DNA of 64,000 bases from Physella acuta (lineage: Eukaryota; Mollusca; Gastropoda; Physidae), in assembly GCF_028476545.1 (NCBI RefSeq), contig NW_026731780.1, positions 248,001 through 312,000 of the forward strand. Direction: 5' to 3'. Positions within the stretch are counted from its first letter, which is position 1. Every line of letters begins with the position of its first letter. The position numbers were made by a program, and so were the translations under genes. The notes beneath the pieces are model-generated. The model saw nothing but the letters and a program-made list of their open reading frames with translations, was not told where the DNA came from and made no database searches. Of the stretch, positions 1 through 9,889 are shown in pieces.

Positions 1-45
1 TAAAAGAAGATTGAAGATCTCATCACCTATCTGAATGCGAGTGGG

Positions 46-113
46 TGAATGGTTAATTTTTATTATTATATTATTGTGTGTGAATCTGTTTCGTAATTGT
101 TCAACTGGACAGG
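46..113 (+). repeat. short dispersed repeat inside transposon copies
   Basis: This stretch reads GTGAATGGTT, then a T/A-rich run, then TTGTGTGTGAATCTG and GTTCAACTGGACAG. It recurs almost unchanged at 8,109-8,172, and partial versions occur at about 3,246-3,330 and 3,380-3,410. In both full cases it sits inside or at the edge of a broken copy of the same transposase family. It may be part of an ancestral intron or a small inserted element. Its function is unknown. Confidence 0.55.
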
Positions 114-119
114 GATTAC

Positions 120-960
120 AGGGTTTGACTAAAAGAAGTGGCTTATACTTAGGCAGAGTACAAGCAGATGCCACCACTTGAGGTGATAAGCTCTCTGAAG
201 GCAAAGTATGGGAGCTACTTAACTGACAGCACCAGTCAACAAGTGTGTCCTCCAGATGCTGGAAGATGAGCTGAATGTGCAGTTACTCCAGCTGAACTGC
301 AACATTCACCCCTTGGACACCATTGCAACACGTGCCAGCACCTGCCTCAGCAAGCTGGACAGAGAGTGGAACATCCAGGCAACTAGTGGAAAGGATGGTG
401 TAGCTGTGCCTTTTAATTTATAACTTATCTAAACTAAGGTTAGTAGTAAAATAAATATTATGTAATATTGGAAGTGTGTATCTGTATATAGTTGAATATA
501 ATATATATATATATGTACTACAATTTTGTTTTTCAGATGGCCCTAGAAAAGATCAAGAAGATTAAGCTGGATCCCAGTAGCTGCTAGCTGAGTGATGAGG
601 ATGTTTTTGGACAGAAGACAGTGGCTGAGAAAGTTCAATAAAGTTCTGTTGATGGAAAGGGACAATAGGCCCCTGCATGATGTCCTGTCTGTGCTGTTAC
701 AGTCTATGCAGGATGTTATGGAAGGGTAGATGTCCCCTTACTTGACTGGTAGATATTCTAACCCTTCTGGGGAAATGTTTAAAACTACTCAGTTCGTGCC
801 AACAAAAAACATGCTGAGCAGACACTGGGATTGATGGACTTCAAGTACACCAAGCTCCAAAAGCCACAAGGTTATGCAAAGCCGAACTTAAACCTTCAGT
901 GGCTGGAAAGTAGTCAGAAAAAGAGCAGCAGAGGCTGATTAGCTTTACCAAACAATGAAG
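120..960 (+). pseudogene. unclassified DDE-type transposase family, broken copy 1
   Basis: This is a diverged, truncated relative of the copies at 7,816-9,640 and 15,361-18,015. It preserves the segment reading AEYKQMPPLEVISSLKAKYG near 157-215, then QLLQLNCNIHPLDTIAT around 280-330 with the C-x2-H motif (C at 298-300, H at 307-309). A GT...TTTTTCAG intron-like stretch follows at about 434-536. The intron now joins a much later exon (MALEKIKKIKLDP from 537), so the middle exons are deleted. The C-terminal block keeps HAEQTLGLMDF near 810-845, which carries the presumed catalytic E. Several stops and frame changes show it is dead. Family identity is inferred only from comparison with the other copies in the window. 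Confidence 0.65.
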
Positions 961-1049
961 AATAAGAAAATATACATTTTGTCAGTAAGGAAAGTTGTTT
1001 ACCAATTCATATGATCTCAAGTGCCCATTTGAAATTAAGGCGCACTAAT

Positions 1050-1595
1050 AAGGTACAGTATGAAGGAGCTGGGGCAGAGAGAACTCATCTGCATCAATGT
1101 AGAAGTAGCAGGAATAATTAATGAGATTGGGGCACTAAGTATGCCCCATGCTGGAGAGAAATAAATCAAGTATGTGTGGAGCCACTTTATCCTGGGATGC
1201 TATAACCAAGGCAGGCAGTCACATAAATGAAATACACCTGTACTTTTCTCCTGTAACTGTTATTACAGGTGAGTTAACAGGTGGGACTACAACAGATTAT
1301 GCAAGCCAAATCATCAATACAAGAAAATAACCTTGTGGACACCTACACAGGAAAAACCTTGTGGACACCTACGCTGACTACACAAAACAACACCAACTTG
1401 TGATAAAAAACAAAATAATCAGGTTATAAAGTACCCCGAGTGCCTGTCAACCATGTCATGGTTGAGGTTCTAAAAACAGATATAGAAATCAGTCTACTAT
1501 AACTAAATTGCAATATTCATCCTTTTCATGGTGTTCTCAATAACGTTCGATCAAATTTAATTGACCTTGATGAAAAGCAAAGGAGTTAGGGGCTA
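1050..1595 (+). pseudogene. diverged relative of the unclassified DDE-type transposase
   Basis: An open stretch at 1,148-1,330 reads SWDAITKAGSHINEIHLY and then ELTGGTTTDYASQIIN. This matches the pattern DATT-x-H-x-GG-x-DY of the copies at 7,816 and 16,153 but at low identity. A further block at about 1,502-1,590 reads KLNCNIHPFHGVLNNV and RSNLIDLDEK, which aligns with LNCNIHPLDTIATSA and SKLDRE of the other copies. Both the first-D motif and the C-x2-H motif are therefore present, in the right order. The region between 1,331 and 1,500 is not open. I read this as a second, older subfamily of the same transposase, now broken. Confidence 0.5.
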
Positions 1596-2480
1596 AGTAT
1601 TGAAGAACTAGGTTCAGGTCATGCTGTTTCCCGGCGGTTACTATGCCCCCAAGAAGAGGGATGGGCCCTCTGGCCCCCGCAGGGTCGCTAGCACACAAAT
1701 TAGAAGGTATGCACCCTGTCTGTGCCTTCACCACAAGTGATTATCTCCCTTTGGCACACATTTCCGTTTCCTTACAATATTTACAAGTATAATCTAATAC
1801 TAGATCTACTAATAGATAATATTGACAAGCTAGCTTCTTAACGTTCTTTTTGGTAAAATGTTAAAGACAAATCAAACCTACATTCATGTCTATGAAACCA
1901 TTAACTCGAAGCGTATTTTAGTCAACTTTTAATAAAAAACAAATATCCACTTCTTGACACATTTTCATGTTAAAAACATTATTTTTATATAAAAAAAAAA
2001 ACATCACTAGAGATTTAAAAGGTAATAACCTATCAGGATATGCAAAAACCGATTTAAAATTTTTTTTTTATGAATTAACTATCATATTCGTGACCCGTGG
2101 TTTAAAGTCTCTATTCTTTTGTAAGGTTATGGATAGAAAGGATAAATCAGTTCTAAGCCTTGAAAATTAAGGTGTCCATGTAAACTGAATTATATAATAT
2201 TAATAAGAAAAAAATGTATTTTAATTGTCTCTATCTTTCTTATTCAGATAGTTTAGGTGGAGACTGGAGATCACTTTAAAAAAGGTATAATTCTTAAACA
2301 GAATGTGCTGTAAGACTCTAGATATTTTAGAAAGATACAGTTTTATAAACTGATCTGTAGATCTAGGAATTGTGCTTCTCTATTACTTAGTTTTGATATA
2401 AATTATCATGTAATGTTTTGCCTTAATTTTTTAATTAGTGAAATGTACAGAAGCAGAGACTTTATAATAAACATCATTCA
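1596..2480. other. no gene seen, AT-rich
   Basis: This is an AT-rich stretch with short poly-A/T runs and only small chance ORFs. A locally GC-richer patch lies at about 1,620-1,690. I see no domain, RNA gene or clear repeat in it. Confidence 0.5.
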
Positions 2481-2484
2481 TGTT

Positions 2485-2605
2485 GGTTAAAGGTTGGAGA
2501 AGAGAGGTGGTCTTCCGTAAGACGTTTTTAAAGAAAAAAGCATGTGATATTTATCGATCAAAATTGATTTACCTTGATGAAAAATTTCAGGTAAGGACGG
2601 CCTTA
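2485..2605 (+). repeat. exon-like repeat unit, copy 1
   Basis: It encodes GWRREVVFRKTFLKKKA then CDIYRSKLIYLDEKFQ and ends at a good splice donor (CAG|GTAAGG near 2,592). The same unit recurs at 2,995-3,108 with few changes. The tail RSKLIxLDEK matches RSNLIDLDEK at about 1,560, so this is probably a fragment of the same transposase subfamily, from the segment just after its C-x2-H motif. Confidence 0.45.
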
Positions 2606-2994
2606 TATGGCAAAGAAAGAGTTACTGTTAAGGGGAGAGTCATCAGGTTTTGCAAAAAAATTTAAAAGCCAGTGTCTGTACTATTTTTTGTTATATAATG
2701 GAAACATGGGTAATAACTAAGATATAGAAATTTTATTCTGAGTAAAAAAACAAAAAATAAATATTTGAGAGGCGTATGAGGTGAAAATAACCTAAGTATT
2801 GCTATATTTTTATACGGAATCTAGTTTTTAAACCAAATGACAGAATGTATACAAATTTCATACATTGTTTTGAAATATATATATATATTGAATGACCAAG
2901 GGATTTTTTCCTATCTTTATTAGATTATTTTTTATGAATTTTTGTCTAAACATGGTCTCGGAACATATGGTAAAAAATCATGCAACAAACGTCC
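2606..2994. other. no gene seen, AT-rich spacer between the two exon-like repeats
   Basis: AT-rich sequence with a short (TA)n at about 2,876-2,890. Nothing recognisable. Confidence 0.5.
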
Positions 2995-3108
2995 AAGGTT
3001 GGAGAAGAGAGATGGTCTTCTGTAAGACATTTTTAAAGAAAAAAGCATGTGATATTTATCGATCAAAATTGATTGACCTTGATGAAAAGTTTCAGGTAAG
3101 GACAACCT
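2995..3108 (+). repeat. exon-like repeat unit, copy 2
   Basis: Second copy of the unit at 2,485-2,605. It reads GWRREMVFCKTFLKKKA and CDIYRSKLIDLDEKFQ with the same CAG|GTAAGG donor. The spacing of about 510 bp suggests a local direct duplication of a transposase exon. The sequence CATGCAACAAACGTCCAA flanks it on the left (from about 2,979) and recurs just downstream at about 3,139. Confidence 0.45.
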
Positions 3109-3129
3109 TATATGGCAAAGAATGAGTTG

Positions 3130-4215
3130 CCGTTAAAATCATGCAACAAACGTCCAACTTAAGATAAAAAGGTAAAGGAGACTCACGAAGATTCGAGACA
3201 TTCCTACGAGGATAAGTCTGCACAGAAATCATTCCCCACATGTGTGAGCGGGTGAGTGGTTTATTTGTATATTTATTGTTTTTATTTTTGTGTGTGAACC
3301 TGTGTACGGAAATGGGCTTCAACATTTATTTCCACTGCAATGAATGCAACTAACACATACAAAAGGCCTTGTAGACACATGTGAGCGGGTGAATGGTTGA
3401 TTTATTTTGTATTATGGTCCACTGGGTTTCCCCTTCCGCCCGAAGCGGTCAGTATAAAAACTGACCGCTCGGATAATTTCGCTCTTTTGACTCGAGGCGA
3501 TAATGTAGGTGGGGTCAGTTTTCTGTGGGCGCACCTCGTGCGTGGAGGTATTTCTTTTTTTTACATATTTAATTTTCTATGTGTGATTTGTATGAAAGCG
3601 ACTGCTGATGTTTCTCGGGCATAGGCAGGTCTGGTACACATGTGGTGTGTTCTATTTGAAATATAATTTTATATTTTCTAAACACTTTGGCATGTGTTTT
3701 GGACCATGTGGTTTAGAATGATGTTTAGGAGGGTTTCCTAAACTGGTGTGAATGCGTGTGTGTAATTTACTTGATTATTTTACTTTATAGGACAGCCATA
3801 TGTGTACACCTTGCGCTAATTTAATGTCAGAGCTTTGTAAAGGCACTAGTGTTATGATGCATTTTTATCAGAGTATGTTGGTGCGAAAGATATAATGAAC
3901 ACATGGAATGATGACACGGAGGTGTAGAAACTGGTTGCTCTGGATTGGGTGTGATTTAGTTCTTATCTTGATTGTCTGAGTATAATGATTTATGACCTGT
4001 GTGACTCAAGTGGGAAAGTGAGTTCAGACTAGATAGTAAATGTGAGAGGCGATTTCAAGAGACGTCCATATGGATGATAACTGTAAACGGAATCGTTTAC
4101 ATGTGAAGTATACATTTTGCAAGTGTAAATGCGATGTTAGTTAAGTGTCGTAAATCATTTGGCGCCACAAAACCAGAAAGGAATGAATAGTCTGCTGTGT
4201 ATGTTATTTTAAACA
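3130..4215. other. no gene seen; partial copies of a short dispersed repeat
   Basis: It contains two partial copies of the GTGAATGGTT/GTGTGTGAA repeat (about 3,246-3,330 and 3,380-3,410) and otherwise unique-looking AT-rich DNA. A short GC-richer patch near 3,420-3,545 has an inverted motif (AGCGGTCAGT...ACTGACCGCT, about 3,443-3,469) that could form a small hairpin. No coding evidence. Confidence 0.4.
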
Positions 4216-4217
4216 AA

Positions 4218-4433
4218 AACAAAGTAAGACGTTGTAACCAAAAAAAAAAGGAAATTGTTTGTTGCCTGCTGAGTACATTAGTGTAATCAGTTGCTGTTTT
4301 CAACAAGATTAAAAGTTTTATAAATGATTAAAGTATTAGAAAAGAAATAGAAAATAAAGTTTAAGTGGGCAGGTAGACCCAAAGCCAATCAGACAAAATT
4401 TGTCCAGGTCGATCGTATAGTGCCAATGGCAGA
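4218..4433 (+). repeat. direct repeat, left copy
   Basis: About 215 bp that recurs at 5,002-5,215 with only a few differences. The shared text runs from AAGTAAGACG to GCCAATGGCAGAC. The right copy leads directly into a Merlin transposase start, so the left copy is probably a duplicated 5' flank of that element. Confidence 0.7.
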
Positions 4434-5001
4434 CAAAATCCACTAAAAATACAAATTTTCTACTAGCATGGTTAGAAAGATCGTACATTTTTCTATTTAA
4501 ATGCGAAACTATCTTTACAATATCAAAAATGGCGCGAATGGCAAAGCGCGATAACGAAACCATGGGTAACTCCCGTTCGCGACGCAATCACGAAATTTTT
4601 TACAAAGAAAATAAAAGCCCGGCCCGGATCAGACCCCTGACGTGTTTGAATAGAAATCTATTTTTTCTTACGCATTATATCACAATAAAAACAGTTCAAT
4701 ATTAAAACGAATACAATAAAATATGAAAATATTAAGTTTTTATAATTTAAAACTAAACTTTATCTGTAAAATTTGAATATATTTAGTAAAAGGTCACGCT
4801 GACCTAGTTTTTCGACCGGCAATGTTTCGAGAGAAAACTACAGAAAATTGCGATAAAAACGCTAATAAGAACTGATTATCCGATTTAAAATGTCCAAACT
4901 ATCTGCTAAATATATAATTCGATTAGTCTTTACAGTTATGGGTATACTTTATCACCCGTGTTTCTTTTTTGTTCATTTACGTGTAGTAATTTGCTAAAAA
5001 T
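4434..5001. other. unexplained segment between two direct repeats
   Basis: About 570 bp held between the direct repeats at 4,218-4,433 and 5,002-5,215. It has a modestly CpG-rich patch at about 4,530-4,640 (GGCGCGAATGGCAAAGCGCG) followed by AT-rich DNA. I see no ORF or terminal inverted repeats. It may be a tandem-duplication spacer or an inserted element. Confidence 0.4.
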
Positions 5002-5215
5002 AAGTAAGACGCTGTTGTAACCACAAAAAAGGAAATTGTTTGTTGCCTGCTGAGTACATTAGTGTAATCAGTTGCTGTTTTCAACAAAATTAAAAGTTTT
5101 ATAAATGATTAAAGTATTAGAAAAGAAATAGAAAATAAAGTATAAGTGGGCAGGTAGACCCAAAGCCAATCAGACAAAATTTGTCCAGGTCGATCGTATA
5201 GTGCCAATGGCAGAC
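5002..5215 (+). repeat. direct repeat, right copy, 5' flank of Merlin fragment
   Basis: Second copy of the 215-bp repeat at 4,218-4,433. It ends with the ATGGCAGAC that starts the Merlin-like reading frame at 5,209. Confidence 0.7.
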
Positions 5216-5640
5216 ATCCAAGCTGAAAGTTGGACGATTGTGCTGAGAGCTGGTGAACACAGGCTTCCATGAGCTGGCTTGCTAGCCGAAGATTTCTCTC
5301 CAATACTCTAACATGTTATAAGTGCAACAACCTATGCAAGTTGCAAAACTATCGAAATGGTATAGACGGCAAGTGATGGTCATGTGTACCATGTGGTTTT
5401 CACAAGAGTAAACAGGAGGGTTCGTTTTTTTTCTAGAAGCCCTCTGTCCCTGAAACAAATCATGTTATTAGTGTATTGCTGGGCACAAGACATGCTACAA
5501 AATCTAACCATGCACGAGAAAGAAGTGGATGGAGAGAATACAGTAACAGACTGGTTCAATATTTGTCGAAAGGATGCTGTCATTTCTACCACATTTTTTA
5601 AACTGGAGAAGATCAGCTCTGTAATAAAGTAAAATTTTTT
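5209..5640 (+). pseudogene. Merlin (IS1595/ISXO2-like) transposase, N-terminal fragment
   Basis: The reading starts MADIQAESWTIV at 5,209 and continues, with frame changes, through a probable zinc ribbon: CYKCNNLC, then IDGK, then WSCVPCG, giving two CxxC pairs. From about 5,410 one frame reads GSFFSRSPLSLKQIMLL, VYCWAQDMLQNLTMHEKE, and ENTVTDWFNICRKDAV. This is the helix-turn-helix-like N-terminal region that precedes the DDE domain in IS1595/Merlin transposases. The catalytic half is absent, because homology stops at about 5,630. Its right-hand neighbour is unrelated repeat DNA. Assignment to Merlin comes from motif recognition and from the complete-length copies at 9,890 and 18,266. Confidence 0.7.
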
Positions 5641-5805
5641 TTTTCCAGGGTTTTTTTTTTTTTTACCAAGAAAACTTAGGCAAAAAATAGTCAAGTTTAA
5701 ACTTATTTTAATTATAATTACAACATTATTCTTTTAGCAGAAATGAGAATGACTACATAGTAGAACCAATTAATCGATTCATGAAGAATAGAATATGCAG
5801 GTAAG

Positions 5806-5945
5806 AAAACGCATGCCTATTTCAAGTCATTTCTGTTTGAGACTTGTACTTAAGTGTCATCACCACTTTTGAATGTCACATTGTATAATTTAATGTATAT
5901 TGCATCTACACTATTTATAATAAAAATGTAGCTAAAACTGTCTGT
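5806..5945 (+). repeat. dispersed repeat shared with 15,137-15,270
   Basis: It carries TCATTTCT, TTGAGACTT, GTGTCATC, CCACTTTTGAATG and then ATAATAAAAATGTAGCTAAA, the same order as at 15,137-15,270. In both places it lies upstream of a copy of the unclassified transposase gene. It is probably the 5' part of that element or its promoter region. Confidence 0.6.
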
Positions 5946-5989
5946 CATAGCGTGGATAGATATATCTGTTGTGAATGATATGTTAGTGT

Positions 5990-6675
5990 ACTGAATGGGT
6001 ATGAGAATATGTGTGTAGTGGAATGTATTATGTTAACAAAAGATGTTGAATGTGACGAGGCAAGTAAGGATGTGACGTGTGATTTGGTTGTTAGGTGACG
6101 GAGTTTATTTAGTCTTGGTCTTGTTGCGTAAGGGTGTTGTTGTCGATGTAATCGTGTCTGTTGTATGCAATTTATGAAATTGACAATGCCATCCTATTCT
6201 GATGTATATTGGATCGTCTGTGTTCAAGTCCTTTGACTCTGTCCACATCTCACATTCATAACATGATGGAAGCAGCCGGAACGTTGGGTGGTACCAAAGG
6301 GATTGAGTGATCAAGTGTGTGGAGACATTTGATGTGTTGGATTGAGATGAACTACAGAAGAAGATTGTACAATTGTTAGGGATGATGTAATGTTTGTAGC
6401 TGTATGGGCTAGATATTATTTGTAGCTGATAATGGTTTGATAGTTCGTGTATGCATTATCAGCTGGGGAACGAAGAGGGATGCATGTGAATATTTTAGTG
6501 TATTGAATGGGTATGAGAGCATGTGTGTAGTGGAATATTAATAAAAGATGTTGAATGTGATGAGCCAAGTAAGGATGTGACATGTGATAGTATGATTTAG
6601 TTGTTAGAAGAAGGAGTTTATTCAGCCTTAGTCATATCGTGCTGGGGTGTGGATGTATTCGTCATGGTGTTAGGG
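5990..6675 (+). repeat. direct duplication, units about 5,990-6,155 and 6,497-6,675
   Basis: Both units share TGAATGGGTATGAGA, GTGTGTAGTGGAAT, AAAAGATGTTGAATGTGA and CAAGTAAGGATGTGAC in the same order, about 505 bp apart. The DNA between them (6,156-6,496) has no recognisable gene. Confidence 0.6.
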
Positions 6676-6714
6676 TGTGAATATAATTGTCGTTTGAAAT
6701 GTCAAAGATTGTAA

Positions 6715-7560
6715 AAGTTACCCTTTTACTGGGATAAGATATCAGAATACTTAAGGTTACCCTTAATAACTCAACAACAAGAACTAATGGAAACGGTTAC
6801 TGAATTACCCTCAACTTCATTTAAATTAACCATGGTAAAGACATCCCTTACTCAGACAATTAAATTAAGTACTGATTTATCTTTAACTAGTACATATAAT
6901 GCTTTAGATATCAAAGATCTTAGTCAAAAACTTAACTGCATTTGAATCACCAAAATCTTTAAAATGGCCCCAATGTAAACTGAAAGCTTAAGATCAGTTA
7001 TTGAAATGACCAAGCAAGTAAAAAGAAAGGTTTGAGATTTAAAATTTAAAGCCAATTAAATTTACAAACCTTCAGCTAATTATTTTTTAAAGAACAGCTT
7101 CTGTACAAACATAGAAATTGTAAATGCTACATGCAGAGAATAAAATATGAAACACAGTTAAAAAATAAAACTCCAGGCATTAGAGGTAAAGGTTGAACTA
7201 AAGTAAAAAGCATTTTGATTATGTTTTTATAGGCTACAGTTCCGTTCCTATTTATCAACGCCTGAGCCGTTTATTGGTGGATTTAGCAAAAAATAAAACA
7301 AAACGATAGGAAATTAGAGAATTTAAGTCAACTGTTAGAAAACATCTAAAAACAGTTAAAGAAATAGAAGAAAACAATTGTATGCTATTAGAGTAGTATG
7401 AAAAAACCTCCCTGTTCAAGCTTGCAAGTTTTTTTTTTTATACTCTTTTTCAACATAGCACACTTATTAATTAAAGATTTAATACAAGTTCCGCATCCGT
7501 CCAGCAGCCACGTTTTTACAAACTTTAGATTTTCGGCTATTACCCAGTGCAAATTTTTTT
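6715..7560 (+). pseudogene. unclassified transposase copy 2, N-terminal exon region
   Basis: The order of words here follows the N-terminal exon of copy 3 (15,361-15,960), including ACTGGGAT, ATACTTAAGG, GTTACTGAATTACC, ACTGATTTATC and an AAATGGCCCCAATGTAAACT block. In copy 3 the corresponding block encodes KCPQCK. Here the frame is interrupted repeatedly and the first Cys codon appears changed to Trp (KWPQCK). A lysine-rich, coiled-coil-like stretch follows. This is the dead 5' part of the gene whose body lies at 7,816-9,640. Confidence 0.5.
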
Positions 7561-7815
7561 CAAATTTTTGTTTATTTGCTTCAGAAAAATAGGTAAGTTT
7601 TCGATCTCTTTAAATTTAAAAGTGAGTATTTTAGATTAAATAAAAAACCCGCCTGCGCCAATATTTAATGAAAATTAAATAGATTAGCCACTTTTGTTTC
7701 ATATTATAACAAGAAATTGAGGATTAATTAATTTAATATTAGAAGATAACTAAAATAGGCAAAAAATACAATTCACCTATGAGAAAAAGTAGCTATGAGG
7801 CCCTGCTCAGCCATA

Positions 7816-9640
7816 TCAGTTAGGAGTGTAGGGGGTATTTTAACTTTTTTTTCTTCTACAGTCCATAACAAGCAGCTCAAATGTGTGCCACACTACACCC
7901 AGATAGCTAGGATGGCATATGAACCAGGAGTGCTGGCTGTGGTTCAAGCAGGTGAAGCTATTGACAACTGTGAGGTTGCAACCATTGCATCTGATGCAAC
8001 CACAGTTGTTGATAAGCATTTAGACACATTTTACTTGTCTACATCTCCTCCTCAGATGAACTACACCATCTCTACAGCTAGACTTGTTGGCGGCAGGAAA
8101 TATGACTAGGTGAATGGTTTATTTTATTATTATATTATTGTGTGTGAATCTGTGCGTAAATGTTCAACTGGACAGCGGTTCAACTGGACATCCAGGCCAC
8201 CAGCGAAAAGGATAGTGCATCTATGTCTTTAATTTATAACTTATCTAAACTAAGGTTTGTGTTCAAATAAATATAATGTAATACTTCATATGCATGTGTT
8301 TATCTTTATATACAAATATATACATGAAATACAATTTTTATTTCAGGTATAGTTTACAATTTTTATTTCAGGTATAGTTATAAAGGAGTCCCAGCTGCAT
8401 TCAAGTGCTTCTTGAAACAGAATGAAGTGGCCCCTGGTACTTTCCTGCGCTATGATGGAAATAGGCTTCATGTCTTATTCCACATGGCTGGGATAGCTAT
8501 CCGCCATGAAGCTCTGTTGAAGACATTTCTTAAACACCAAAGGTAATTTCATTTTCCTTCGAATTAGATAAAATAAATGGGTTCAATCCAGGATTATGAA
8601 AACATTTATTTCTGTGTGCTTAAACTTTATTGCAGTCTTTCGAACAACCCAGTTAGCCAGAACCTGATGAAAGGATTCTCCAAAAGAGAAGTTCTGGTCC
8701 AGCTGCAGGGATTAGGCTTGATTGGCAAGCTCATCACAGGTCCTTGGATGACTTTGGTGTACAAGAATGCCCAGGGAAGAAGTCACATGGGAATGGTGAA
8801 TATCATTATTCCTTTTTAAAAATAGAATTTCAGATACAAATATCTGCTCTTTCAACGTCTTGTGCATTTTGCAGAGAGTGCTGTTCCAGACAGCCCTAGA
8901 AAAGATCAAGAGGATGAAGCTAGACCCCAGTAGCTGCTAGCGGACTGATGAGGATGTTTTTGGACAGAAGATAGTGGCTGATAGAGTTCACCAGTCTCTG
9001 TTGGTGGAGAGGGGCAATAGGCTCCTGCATGATGTCCTGTCTGAGCTGTTACAGTCTACGCAGGATGTTATGGAAAGGCAGATGTCCCCTTACTTGACGG
9101 GTAAATATCTAACACTTCCAAGGAAATGTTAAAATGGACTCAGTCAGCTACTGCCCACAACATCCATGCTGAGAGGACACTGGGGTTGATGGGCCAAGCT
9201 CCGAATGCCACTGTGGGCTTTCTGGATTCCAAGGTAAAGGCAAAGCTGAACTCAACCCTTAAGTGGCTGGATGGTAAGTCGGAAGCCGAACAGCAGAGGC
9301 TGATCAGCTTTGCCACAACCAGAGGTGCTAAGGTCAGGAAAGCATGTAGCTTGTATGAGGAGATTGACAGTGACATCATCTGGCGACTGGCTGAGGCACT
9401 TAAGAAAAGGGAGAAAAAGGGCTGTTCCCTTCTGGACAAGGAAGTACTGAAGTTTTTTTTTATCATGATCAGTTTTCCAGGATAGATGCCAGACAGAAGC
9501 CTTAGAGAGACGGGCCTTGGCTGGCAAGGACTGCCGTTACTTCAGAAGGGATTTGGATAGGCTACCATCAAGCAAGAACAAGCCTGACCATTTCACCATT
9601 AGCTACTGGGGAGGAGATGAGGACAGTTCAGAAGACTGAG
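7816..9640 (+). pseudogene. unclassified DDE-type transposase, broken copy 2 (body)
   Basis: Exon-like blocks with GT-AG boundaries can be read. 7,860-8,108 includes AYEPGVLAVVQAGEAIDNCE and ASDATTVVDKHLDTFYLS (D at 7,993-7,995), then LVGGRKYD. About 8,195-8,254 ends in DLSKLR. 8,372-8,542 reads YSYKGVPAAFKCFLKQNE and RYDGNRLHVLFHMAG. 8,636-8,795 reads NPVSQNLMKGFSKREV and LIGKLITGPWMTLVYKNAQG. 8,875 onward begins RVLFQTALEKIKRMK. The last block (9,126-9,640) holds HNIHAERTLGLM with the presumed catalytic E and ends in ISYWGGDEDSSED. The segment carrying the second D and the CNIH motif has been replaced by the 8,109-8,172 repeat. There are several frame breaks. A Merlin gene begins 250 bp downstream. 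Confidence 0.65.
8109..8172 (+). repeat. short dispersed repeat interrupting transposase copy 2
   Basis: Same repeat as 46-113. It takes the place of the exon that in copy 3 carries LTDRAQVN and CNIHPLD. Confidence 0.55.
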
Positions 9641-9889
9641 ATTCCTGTACTTCAGTGGGTATATAAAAATCACAAATTTACCTCGTTATTTATTGGTCAT
9701 GACAACTGGGTAAAATAGTAAATAGTCTATTAGATTTAGCGAGAATAACTAAAGTAAAGTACTGTAATACTCAATTTAAATAGGAATATGTGGAATGGGC
9801 TTGAGGGCTGTTTGCATAGGTCATATATTCTTTATTGTAATTATGTATTATGTATTATTAATATTTTGTTTTAATATGTTTTGTTTATC

